64,000 nucleotides of DNA from Opitutales bacterium (GTDB lineage: Bacteria > Verrucomicrobiota > Verrucomicrobiia > Opitutales > JABSRG01), in the NCBI GenBank assembly GCA_028280845.1, contig JANQKZ010000036.1:1-64000 (forward strand), read 5' to 3'. Positions within the stretch are counted from its first letter, which is position 1, and each line of letters starts with the position of its first letter. The notes beneath the pieces were generated by a model. It saw nothing but the letters and a program-made list of their open reading frames with translations, was not told where the DNA came from and made no database searches. This document shows positions 49,804 to 58,510 of the stretch, in pieces. Both the position numbers and the translations under genes were made by a program.

Positions 49804-50949
49804 TTAGAGGGCCGCCCGATAGATGGACTCTGCGTCCGCCATCGTGATCTCCCTCGGGTTATTGACAAGGAGCCGGGTCACCTTCATGGCCTCCCTTGCC
49901 AAGTGGGCAACATGCCCCTCCTCTATATTAAACTCAGCCAGGTGCTGCGGAATCCCGCAACGCCGGACAAAGGCTTCTACCCATTCGATACCCGCCTCCG
50001 CATAGGCCACATCGCTGCCCTTACCGGAGATCCCGAATGCGCGGGCCATCCGGGCGTAACTCTCGACCGCGTTGGGTAGATTGAACCGGAGCACGTGAGG
50101 TAAAAGAATGGCATTGGACACCCCGTGAGCGATATGAAATTCACCTCCCAGTGGATAGGATAAGGCGTGGACCCCGCCCGTATTGACCGGCCCAAGACAA
50201 ATCCCGCCGTAAACACTTCCTAAGGCAACGTCAGAACGGGCTTTCTCGTCCTTTCCGTCAGCAATAGCCGCCTCCAGGCTTCTCGCGATGTGCTCAATGC
50301 CGATCAGGGCATAGTTGTCAATCAGCGAGTGCGCATGTTGGTTAGCCAGGGCTTCAATGCAATGGGTCATGGCGTCCACCCCGGTGGCCGCGGTCACAGC
50401 CGGAGGCACGGACCAAGTCAATTCCGGATCGATGTAGGCGCGATCCGGCATAAGATGTGGACTGACCACTCCCTTTTTCAGCGCTTCCGCCTCATCCAGT
50501 AGAATAGCGTTAGGGGAAACCTCGCTCCCCGTTCCCGCCGTAGTCGGAAGGCAGATGAGCGGAATCTCCCGGCCCGGCAAAAAACCAATCCCAAAAAACG
50601 ATTTGACCGATTCCGGATTGCCTATCATGGCAGCGACTAGCTTGGAAACATCCAGAACACTCCCCCCCCCAAGCCCGACTACTGCATCCGGCTGGAAGGA
50701 CTCTGCCGCTGCCAGAGTGGCTTCAAACATGGCAATGTCCGGCTCCCGGTCTATGGCATCGAAGACCTTACATTTACCTCCGGATTGTTCTACCCCGGAA
50801 CAAAATCGCTCATACACTTCTCGTATCGGAGGACTGGATACAACAAATACCCTCCGGTAGCCCGATTCGGCCAGATCTTGAACCGAATTTTCAAGGCACC
50901 CATTGCCAAAGACGAAGCGCCGGGGTTGATTGATCACAATGGTTTTCAT
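49804..50949 (-). CDS. Iron-containing alcohol dehydrogenase
   Basis: 381 aa; AVVGLGGGSVLDVSKLVA, PTTAGTGSEVSPNAIL, DAMTHCIEALANQHAHSL, HALSYPLGGEFHIAHGVSNAILLPHV. Confidence 0.95.
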   Translation of the reverse strand: MKTIVINQPRRFVFGNGCLENSVQDLAESGYRRVFVVSSPPIREVYERFCSGVEQSGGKCKVFDAIDREPDIAMFEATLAAAESFQPDAVVGLGGGSVLDVSKLVAAMIGNPESVKSFFGIGFLPGREIPLICLPTTAGTGSEVSPNAILLDEAEALKKGVVSPHLMPDRAYIDPELTWSVPPAVTAATGVDAMTHCIEALANQHAHSLIDNYALIGIEHIARSLEAAIADGKDEKARSDVALGSVYGGICLGPVNTGGVHALSYPLGGEFHIAHGVSNAILLPHVLRFNLPNAVESYARMARAFGISGKGSDVAYAEAGIEWVEAFVRRCGIPQHLAEFNIEEGHVAHLAREAMKVTRLLVNNPREITMADAESIYRAAL

Positions 50950-50970
50950 GACAGGAATAAGCAGGATAAA

Positions 50971-52320
50971 TTAATGACCTGGGGTAGCCAGGAGGGTTGG
51001 CTGGTCGGGATCATAACTGGGATTGGGGAGCATCTCCTGGGCCCCGACCGCACGGCGCCAGGCTCCGAGAGAATTACGAAGGGCAGCCACTTTTTCCGGC
51101 TGCAGGCAGGCCAGGTTCGTGCACTCCCCGGGGTCCTCCTCGAGGTTAAACAATTCGAAAGCAGCCCCTCCTCCTCGTTGGGAAAATTCAGGGTCAAACC
51201 ATTCGACCAGTTTGTCATTCCCCACAATGACCGCCCCACAAGGCCCGAGGCCCTGATGGTGATAGTGAGGAAAGTGCCAACCGAGCGGCCTGGAGGGCAA
51301 TTCAGAGATCTTTCCGCTTAGCAGGGGGAATAAATCTACCCCGTCCAGCTCGGTTAAATCGAGCTCAGGATCTACCGCCTGACCAAGGGTCACTGCAACA
51401 TCCGCTCCCGTCACCCGGGTTTGATGCACCCTGCCGGCGGCAAGATCTCCCGGGCCCTGAATGATGAGAGGGACCCGAATTCCGCCCTCGTAAAGAGTGG
51501 CTTTTGCTCCGTGCAGGGGTCGGTCATCATCGTGGTTCCCCGGGCTTCCATGGTCTGCCGTAAAAATGACCCAGGTCTTTTCGCTTAGCCCAAGGGTGTC
51601 CAGTTTTTCCAGCAGCACGCCAACACTCCAGTCCAGGCGCTCCACCATCGCCCCGAGCTCAGGCCGTTGATAATCCAAGTCCGACCCGGACTTTTGGCGA
51701 TACTTTTCAACCAACGCCCTGGATTCCATTTCAGGGCGATGCACCAGGTTGTGTTCCACGACACAGAAGAAGGGTTCAGCCTGGTGCCGCTCGAGAAAAT
51801 CTACGGTGCGCTGAGTAATGGCGCGGGCGTTGTGGGCATCATCCTCGGGATCAGCCCCCGGTTTTGGTTTAACCGTCGTAAAAACCTCCTGAAATCCTTG
51901 GGTTTCAGGATCCATCGGCCGGTTGGGATAATGCTGGTAATCCCGGTTCAGGTGCCATTTCCCGAAATGACCCGTGGCGTAGCCCGCAGCCGCATAGCGG
52001 TTGGCCAGCGTGACTTCTTCGCACGACAGGTAGGGTGTCCACTCCGGGGTCAGTTTCCGTGGATTTTCGGGGACCGAGCCAGGGGTATAGTTGGTTATAT
52101 TCAAGCGCGCGGGATGCTTGCCTGTTAGCAGGCTGGCACGTGAGGGGGTACAGACCGGCCCTGTCCCGTAGGCCTGAGAAAAACATTGGGCCCGGCTGGC
52201 AAAGGCATCCAGGTGTGGGGTTTCGTAAAAGGAGGAGCCGGCACAACCCATCATAAAAGCCGTCATATCGTCAGCGATAATGAAGAGGACATTGAACGGC
52301 TCTGAAGGAGGAGGGCTCAT
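50971..52320 (-). CDS. Sulfatase (type I)
   Basis: 449 aa; NVLFIIADDMTAFMMGCAG, FGly signature CTPSRASLLTGKHPAR, HFGKWHL, FTADHGSPGNHDD. Confidence 0.95.
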   Translation of the reverse strand: MSPPPSEPFNVLFIIADDMTAFMMGCAGSSFYETPHLDAFASRAQCFSQAYGTGPVCTPSRASLLTGKHPARLNITNYTPGSVPENPRKLTPEWTPYLSCEEVTLANRYAAAGYATGHFGKWHLNRDYQHYPNRPMDPETQGFQEVFTTVKPKPGADPEDDAHNARAITQRTVDFLERHQAEPFFCVVEHNLVHRPEMESRALVEKYRQKSGSDLDYQRPELGAMVERLDWSVGVLLEKLDTLGLSEKTWVIFTADHGSPGNHDDDRPLHGAKATLYEGGIRVPLIIQGPGDLAAGRVHQTRVTGADVAVTLGQAVDPELDLTELDGVDLFPLLSGKISELPSRPLGWHFPHYHHQGLGPCGAVIVGNDKLVEWFDPEFSQRGGGAAFELFNLEEDPGECTNLACLQPEKVAALRNSLGAWRRAVGAQEMLPNPSYDPDQPTLLATPGH

Positions 52321-53942
52321 TCTTTCTTGCTTTCCTCGTCCGAATCCAGGGCTTCATCTGTTCCCGAAATTCCCTTGGTGGCATTGCGTTCACGAATTCG
52401 TTTGAGCTCGTAAATCGTGTAACGCCCTACGTTCTCGGGCCGGTGGCCCCCGAATATCAGGCTGGCAATCAGGCCCGAGAAGAAGAGAATCAGGTGCCCG
52501 CCTACCCCAATCAGAATAGGATTCAGATTCCAGTTTATCCCAAAATTCACCAGCCGATTACCGTCCGCGTCGGCTTGTGATAGCAGGGCCCAGATGGTGT
52601 AGACAACACATACCCCAATCCCGATGTACGCCCCTCTCCGGGTAGACTTCTCGGTGAGAAAGCCCAGGGCAAACAAACCCAGAGTGCCTGCCGACAGGAT
52701 AGTGGCGATGGTTATGGCGCGCTCCATCAGCGGAGTGGATCCCTCCGTCGGGACCAGCAGGATGGCGATCGTGGCCGCTGCGAGCCCCCCGCAGAACACC
52801 ATAAACCGGCCAAAGAGCAGCTTGGTCTTTTCCGTCGTATTTTTGAAGATGTTGCTGAAATAATCATTGGTCAGCACCGTTGCCACCGCATTGAGATCGG
52901 CGCTGATCGATGACATGGAAGCGGCCAGAATGGCGGCGAGGATCAAACCGACAACCCCCGTGGGAATGTAGTGCATGAGGAAATAGGGCATGACCTCGTC
53001 CGGGGTGGCCGGACCAGGGTCATTCGGAAGCAATTCAAAAAAGCCGTAGAAGCTTCCCCCGATGAACATGAAGATCAGAAAAATGGGAGCCAGCGCGCAG
53101 GCTCCAAGGAAAGCACCACGGCTGGCCGCTTTATCGGTTTTAGCTATAAGGTAGTGCTGGACGAGGTGTTGGTCCGTCACATAGCGGCGACCCCATTGCA
53201 CCATGTAGGCCAGAAGGAAAATCCACAGCGTCGGGGTGCCCCGGTCAAAGATCGTGGCGGGAGACATATCAAGGTTCCCAATACTATACTTACCGGCCTC
53301 CCAGGCGGTCTGAATAATAGCTCCCGGATCCCCGATCTCGGGGGCAAACAGGATCCGCAGAAGGATGAGTACCGCACTGACCGAGATAAATATCCCCTGC
53401 ACCACATTGGTCCAGGCCACTGCTGTGATTCCCCCGGCCATCGTATAGATAGTGGTGAAAAAACCCAGGCCCAGGATGACCGCGACAGGGTTCCAACCGG
53501 TCAGGACATAGAGGGCGATGGAAGTAGTCAGCAAGGTAACTCCCAGGTCGAATGTCCGGTCGAGCAGGAAGCCAAAAGAGGTATAAATCCGACCGCCCAT
53601 GCCAAAGCGTTCACCAATAAATTCATAAGCGCTCATACGTACTACATGGCGATAAAATGGTACGATCCAGATGGAAATCACGATAAGCAGGACCGGTAGC
53701 ATCAAGTGGGGGATGAGCAGAATCATGCCCTTTTCGTAAACCGTTCCCGGATGCCCCACAAAGGTGGCACTACTCACCACGGTCGCCATAATGGTAAACA
53801 TGACCGCCCAGGTGGGGATGCTTCGATCGGCCGTAAAAAACTTCCGCACGGTCTTTTGACCGCGCGACACGTATAAACCAATCGAAGCTATACCGATCAG
53901 GTAAACGATAATGATGATGAAATCTAATAGCTTAAGGGACAT
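52317..53942 (-). CDS. Sodium:solute symporter (SSS family)
   Basis: Start 53942 (MSLKLLDFIIIIVYLIGIASIGLYVSRGQKT); multiple TM helices, WGRRYVTDQHLVQHYLIAKTDKAASRG. Start at 54053 rejected because it overlaps the upstream gene. Confidence 0.93.
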   Translation of the reverse strand: MSLKLLDFIIIIVYLIGIASIGLYVSRGQKTVRKFFTADRSIPTWAVMFTIMATVVSSATFVGHPGTVYEKGMILLIPHLMLPVLLIVISIWIVPFYRHVVRMSAYEFIGERFGMGGRIYTSFGFLLDRTFDLGVTLLTTSIALYVLTGWNPVAVILGLGFFTTIYTMAGGITAVAWTNVVQGIFISVSAVLILLRILFAPEIGDPGAIIQTAWEAGKYSIGNLDMSPATIFDRGTPTLWIFLLAYMVQWGRRYVTDQHLVQHYLIAKTDKAASRGAFLGACALAPIFLIFMFIGGSFYGFFELLPNDPGPATPDEVMPYFLMHYIPTGVVGLILAAILAASMSSISADLNAVATVLTNDYFSNIFKNTTEKTKLLFGRFMVFCGGLAAATIAILLVPTEGSTPLMERAITIATILSAGTLGLFALGFLTEKSTRRGAYIGIGVCVVYTIWALLSQADADGNRLVNFGINWNLNPILIGVGGHLILFFSGLIASLIFGGHRPENVGRYTIYELKRIRERNATKGISGTDEALDSDEESKKE

Positions 53943-53964
53943 AGCTAGGGGATAGGGGTTGGGG

Positions 53965-54969
53965 TTACCAGGGCATCGTCCGGCCGGTGTGGCGACGGCC
54001 AATTTCCGCCGCTTCTTCACTGCCGCCTGCTGCGATGGATACGCCCCACTCAATACGTTGGATCACATTGTCAGGAAGCACATTGTCGAGAAAGGGAAGA
54101 TCGTTGGCCTTGGCCGCATCAAGAACCCGCTGGGACGCCGCAATCACTTCGGGCGGTAGCGGAGGATCAGCCCGCCCTTCCAGGTAGCCATAAGACAGGC
54201 CCATGTCGCGGGGCCCGGATTCGGCAAAACCGATCCCGGGGGTTTTCAAGGTCTGTTCTACCCGGGCCAGGGCCTGGGGATCTTCAATCTTCACCCCAAG
54301 CATCAATTCGCCTTCCGGGTTCAGCGGCCAGACATCGGCCTTATTGAAATACTCATGTTTGGAAAGACCCCAAATCTTCTGCGCAAACGCGTTGCTTCCC
54401 ATTCCGCGCAAACCCTGCTCCAGGCCTTGGTCCTTGCCCTGATCATGGATTGGGTATCGGGCAATTTGAATGTATCGCCGGACCGCCTCCGGGTCCCTGG
54501 CACGGGCAAGGTGGAGTCCATGCACGCCATGGGCAAGGATCTGTTGAATCATCCAATGCCCCCCTTCCACCGCCTCCGGGCTGATCCCCAATATCGGCAA
54601 AACGACAATAACCGTTGGGGTCAGATGACCGCTGGGAGTCGGACCGCCATCATGGAGACCTTGCATGTAGGCCCGCAAGGCCGAGAGGTCAAAGGCACCA
54701 TGTTCCAGGTTATATATGATCATGTCGGCCCAGGTCTGGGACATCTCCTTCCCCCGCTGGTAGGCTTCCTCCACGGTCCAGGGGTAATCCGGAGGACGCA
54801 CCCCATAGGAGTAATACACGGGCTGACCAGCTTCCAGGAGCTCAATCGCTTTGTTAACTCGCTTGGGTTTATAATCGGGATCAGGCTGGGCCGTCAGGAC
54901 GGTAGAGCTCAGAAAAAGTAAAACAACCAGGAGGTGGAGGAGGAATTTGTGAGGAAGGTTGATTTTCAT
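53965..54969 (-). CDS. HpcH/HpaI aldolase family protein with N-terminal signal peptide
   Basis: 334 aa; signal MKINLPHKFLLHLLVVLLFLSSTVLTAQ; HGVHGLHLARARDPEAVRRYIQIARYP, LMLGVKIEDPQALARV, MGLSYGYLEG. Confidence 0.85.
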   Translation of the reverse strand: MKINLPHKFLLHLLVVLLFLSSTVLTAQPDPDYKPKRVNKAIELLEAGQPVYYSYGVRPPDYPWTVEEAYQRGKEMSQTWADMIIYNLEHGAFDLSALRAYMQGLHDGGPTPSGHLTPTVIVVLPILGISPEAVEGGHWMIQQILAHGVHGLHLARARDPEAVRRYIQIARYPIHDQGKDQGLEQGLRGMGSNAFAQKIWGLSKHEYFNKADVWPLNPEGELMLGVKIEDPQALARVEQTLKTPGIGFAESGPRDMGLSYGYLEGRADPPLPPEVIAASQRVLDAAKANDLPFLDNVLPDNVIQRIEWGVSIAAGGSEEAAEIGRRHTGRTMPW

Positions 54970-54977
54970 CGAATAAG

Positions 54978-56756
54978 TCAGGGTTGAAACTCGTATGCAC
55001 CGAGGTCCGGCCGATTGTCCCCCGTGCCCACCACGGGTCGTGGCCGGCCCAGCATGTCCTTACGAAGGGAAGTAGAGGTACCACGATCAATAAAAGGGGC
55101 TCCCTTTTCAGGTTGATAGGTGGGAAGGACCTCCATGTAGGTCTTGGTGGTTAGCGGCTCTGCCGCAGGCACCTGTCCCCAGATAAATAACCGCAGGGGG
55201 GTATTGCTCGCCACCACGGACCAAAATTCACCAATTCGGATAACCCGACCGCTCAAATCTTCCTCGATGGCTTCCTCTGAAAAGATATCCACTTGGGTCT
55301 GCATCAGGTGGGCATGCCACGTCTGGGTGGCTACGGCTGCCGTAAACCCATCCGCCTTAAAGTTCGGCTGGCTCTCAGTAATCACGAAATTGCCTTCTCC
55401 ATAGGTAAAGTTCCGGGAGGCATTGTGGGTATAGGCCGTGGGCGCTTGGAGATCTGCCGTTTCCAGGATCAGGTTGTTCCTCACATCACTGGAACCCAGC
55501 GTATGTTTCGTCTCCACCATGAGGAGTTCGTCATCGATGGTGTTGTGGTATACTTCTAATTCGGATCGCTGTAGATAGACACCTCCGCCATTCCGCGCAA
55601 TCAGGTTGTTGAACAATCGCCCACGGGATTCCATCGTGATCCGCATGGCCCCCGAGTTTTCCGTGGGGTTTCGGTTCCCCATAAATATGTTGTTTTCCAC
55701 CAGGAAATTAAAATCGGCCCGGGGAGGCACTGGGTCCAGGGGCTTATCATACCGATGCTCCTGTCCCCCAATGAATAGGCCCGCACCATCATCATCACAA
55801 AAATTCCCCAGGATCCAATTATGGCGAATCACCGGATTCACCCAGAGCGCAATGAAGATCCCACCAGCATCGTTATTCGTTAAGGCATGATTCATGGCAA
55901 TCAGGTTGCCTTCAATTAAAGGTTCTCCTTCCCCATAGGCAGAGACGGCTCCCTCTGAACTGCGCATCGGATCATCCGTGCCTACCACGTTGTGCATGAT
56001 CACATTGGCCCTTATGACAGGGCTCGCCCCCATATGTGCTGTGATAGCTGCACCCCGACCAATAACCGTTTCGTTGAAGGCAAAGATATTATTGGCTATA
56101 ACCGGACTCGCCCCATTCAAACAGGCAATCCCGGCACCGTCCCAGGACAATTCATGCCGATATTTCGGATTCCATCCCTCCGGAGCCAGAAGGACATTGT
56201 GGTGGATCACATTGTTGACGATGGTCGGAGACGTGCCATCACAGAGTATGCCCGCACCATAGGCGGATATTTTCCCTCCGGTAATGTGAAAGCCATCCAG
56301 CCATACCGCATCGTTTAACCTCAGGACTCGACCCTTTTCCTCCCCATCCAGGACCGTGGGGTAGGCCATGACCTCCCGGGTGGTCCAATCTCCACGTTTA
56401 AATCCACCGTAAAGCCTCACTCCCCTGGGTATGTCCAGCTCTCCTTCGGCATAAGAGCCCTCGGCCACCAGGATGATCCCACCTCCGTCGGGTAGTCGGC
56501 CCAGGGCTCCCCGGATGGTGCTCAGAGGGGCTCTCATCGTTCCCTTTCCCCTCGTGTCGGATCCCCCGTCCACGTCTACGTGCAGCACGACTTCCCCCGT
56601 TTCCAACCGCGGCATGGCTGAGCTCGGTCCCAATGCTGCAGCCGGCGCTACCAGGATAGAGAATAGCCAATTCAGCAAGCTTACACAAATGATCGAAAAG
56701 GGGAGTTGGGGGCTTTTTTTCAGGGGGGGCATAAGCCATTTCAACCTATGATCCAC
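54978..56756 (-). CDS. Secreted right-handed parallel beta-helix protein
   Basis: 592 aa; DVDGGSDTRGKGTMRAPLSTIRGAL, GVRLYGGF, NNxIxxN rungs; paralog of 60474-62387. Confidence 0.8.
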   Translation of the reverse strand: MDHRLKWLMPPLKKSPQLPFSIICVSLLNWLFSILVAPAAALGPSSAMPRLETGEVVLHVDVDGGSDTRGKGTMRAPLSTIRGALGRLPDGGGIILVAEGSYAEGELDIPRGVRLYGGFKRGDWTTREVMAYPTVLDGEEKGRVLRLNDAVWLDGFHITGGKISAYGAGILCDGTSPTIVNNVIHHNVLLAPEGWNPKYRHELSWDGAGIACLNGASPVIANNIFAFNETVIGRGAAITAHMGASPVIRANVIMHNVVGTDDPMRSSEGAVSAYGEGEPLIEGNLIAMNHALTNNDAGGIFIALWVNPVIRHNWILGNFCDDDGAGLFIGGQEHRYDKPLDPVPPRADFNFLVENNIFMGNRNPTENSGAMRITMESRGRLFNNLIARNGGGVYLQRSELEVYHNTIDDELLMVETKHTLGSSDVRNNLILETADLQAPTAYTHNASRNFTYGEGNFVITESQPNFKADGFTAAVATQTWHAHLMQTQVDIFSEEAIEEDLSGRVIRIGEFWSVVASNTPLRLFIWGQVPAAEPLTTKTYMEVLPTYQPEKGAPFIDRGTSTSLRKDMLGRPRPVVGTGDNRPDLGAYEFQP

Positions 56757-56784
56757 ATATTCTTTAGCAAGGATTTTATCTTTT

Positions 56785-56815
56785 TTTCATGAAAAAACTG
56801 GAAATTTTGGTGAAA
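56785..56815. promoter_or_regulatory. TTTCATGAAA operator (56785-56794) plus TTTGGTGAAA (56806-56815) between divergent genes
   Basis: Exact palindrome at the head of the ten-gene minus-strand cluster and upstream of the plus-strand phosphoesterase cluster. Confidence 0.55.
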
Positions 56816-56875
56816 TTTTTCAATTCAAATCAAAAGAATATTTACAAAATCAGCAAAAAACGGGAGCTTTGGGCT

Positions 56876-58396
56876 ATGATGCTACGCTGCTCTCCGTCGT
56901 GGAACCGGACCTTCCTTCGATTCCTGTTCCTGCTTTTCCTACTGCCTTTTTCCGCCTTTTCGGAGGTCCAGCCACTTGTGCTCGTCTACACCAATGACAT
57001 CCATGATCACATTCGACCAGACTATGACGGGCGGGGCGGCCTACCCTTTGTTTCGGGCTTTATCCGGTCTTTGCGAAACCAACACCAGGATGAGCTCCTC
57101 GTCCTGGACTCAGGGGACGGGGCGGAAAAGGGTGATATCGCGGCCTGGGTTTCTCATGGCCGCCTGACCTTCCAGGCCATGTCACGAATCGGCTACGACG
57201 CCTGGGCCCCGGGCAATCACGACCATGACTTCGGCATTGACGGCCTGACAGAATTCGCCGACCTGGCGGGATCCCCCCTCCTCTGCATCAACCTGATCGA
57301 CGAAGCCGGTAAGCCCATTTTCCAGCCCTCCATGGTCGTGGAGAAAAATGGCCTGAAAATCGGACTTATTGGCATGATCGTGCCCCGCAACGAAGGGTGC
57401 CTGAATGATGAGGAAACGGCCATTGCCATGGCCTTGGAAGCCGAGCGGCTGCGCCCCATGGTCGACCTCATCGTCGCCATCTGCCACGACGGAGTTGAAG
57501 AATGTGCCCGTATCGCCGAGGTGGCCACCGAAATCGATATCTTTATCAGCGGCCATACCCATGTAGCCCTGGAGGAGGCCTACATCCATGAAAAAACCGG
57601 CGCCATCATCGTGCAGGCCGGTTGTTATGCTGAATATGTCGGAATAATGGAATTGGAGATAGACGTCGAAGCCAGGGAGCTGGTCGACTTCACCAACGCA
57701 CTGGTTCCCATGGATCATGACTCCATCCCCTGCGACGTAGACATGGTTGAATGGTTCCGCCAGGAGGAGCTTAAACTGACCCCCGAGGCCAACCGTATCG
57801 TGGGCTGGTCCAGCCAGGAAATCGGCTACGCCCAGGTGGGTATCCTCGCCGCCGAAGCCATTCGGCAGGCCACCGGGGCGGATATTGGTTTTAACGCCTC
57901 CGGCCAGGTGGTCCGGGGCAAGCTCCCCAGCGGAATCATTGACCTTAATGCCGTCTTCCGCACCGGTGGGGAGCGAGGAAATGAACTCGTCGAGCTCACC
58001 CTGACCGGGAAAGAAATCGAGGCCTACCTGAACGGTCTCACCCTGAGCGACTGGCACCTGACCCAGTGGTCCGGTTTTACCGCCCACCACGATGGAAAGC
58101 ACATTTCCACCAACCTGGATGCGGGCCGAACATACCGTGTAGCCATGCCTGAACTGGAATTTACTTCACGGTTTTCTCGCCTTTTCGAGAAGGTCCGAAC
58201 CAACCCGGCCAACTTTCCCGGTATTCCCGCCCTCAACCGCGACATTACCCCAAAGCGGATCCCCCAGACCTGGACCGAGGTGGTAACCCACCTCATGACA
58301 GGTTGGGCCACCCAGAACAAATCCTTGGAAGAAGAAATCCTCATGCTGGCTCAACAATCCGGTCAAATGACCATCGCACAAGTCACCAGGGATTAG
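56876..58396 (+). CDS. Bifunctional metallophosphatase/5'-nucleotidase family protein, exported
   Basis: LVYTNDIHDHIRPD, ALDSGDGAEKGD-like, APGNHDHDFG, ISGHTHVALEE; start at 56876/56879 (MMLRCSPSWNRTFLRFLFLLFLLPFSAFS signal) preferred over 56789, which is inside the palindrome. Confidence 0.9.
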   Translation: MMLRCSPSWNRTFLRFLFLLFLLPFSAFSEVQPLVLVYTNDIHDHIRPDYDGRGGLPFVSGFIRSLRNQHQDELLVLDSGDGAEKGDIAAWVSHGRLTFQAMSRIGYDAWAPGNHDHDFGIDGLTEFADLAGSPLLCINLIDEAGKPIFQPSMVVEKNGLKIGLIGMIVPRNEGCLNDEETAIAMALEAERLRPMVDLIVAICHDGVEECARIAEVATEIDIFISGHTHVALEEAYIHEKTGAIIVQAGCYAEYVGIMELEIDVEARELVDFTNALVPMDHDSIPCDVDMVEWFRQEELKLTPEANRIVGWSSQEIGYAQVGILAAEAIRQATGADIGFNASGQVVRGKLPSGIIDLNAVFRTGGERGNELVELTLTGKEIEAYLNGLTLSDWHLTQWSGFTAHHDGKHISTNLDAGRTYRVAMPELEFTSRFSRLFEKVRTNPANFPGIPALNRDITPKRIPQTWTEVVTHLMTGWATQNKSLEEEILMLAQQSGQMTIAQVTRD

Positions 58397-58406
58397 GATT
58401 TTCCCT

Positions 58407-58435
58407 TTTCGTGAAAAAAAAATTTTTTCATGAAA
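58407..58435. promoter_or_regulatory. TTTCGTGAAA (58407-58416) and exact TTTCATGAAA (58426-58435) upstream of second PhoD
   Basis: Two palindromic copies in the AT-rich intergenic region. Confidence 0.55.
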
Positions 58436-58510
58436 TTTTTAGTGAATTTCATACTATTTTCTCGCTTTCACAATGAGAGAAATCTTAACTGATGGCCTTT
58501 ACCCCCTCTC

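Noticed and set aside
57182-58102. 306-aa minus-strand ORF opposite the 5'-nucleotidase gene
   Set aside because: Antisense to a well-supported metallophosphatase; no domain signature.
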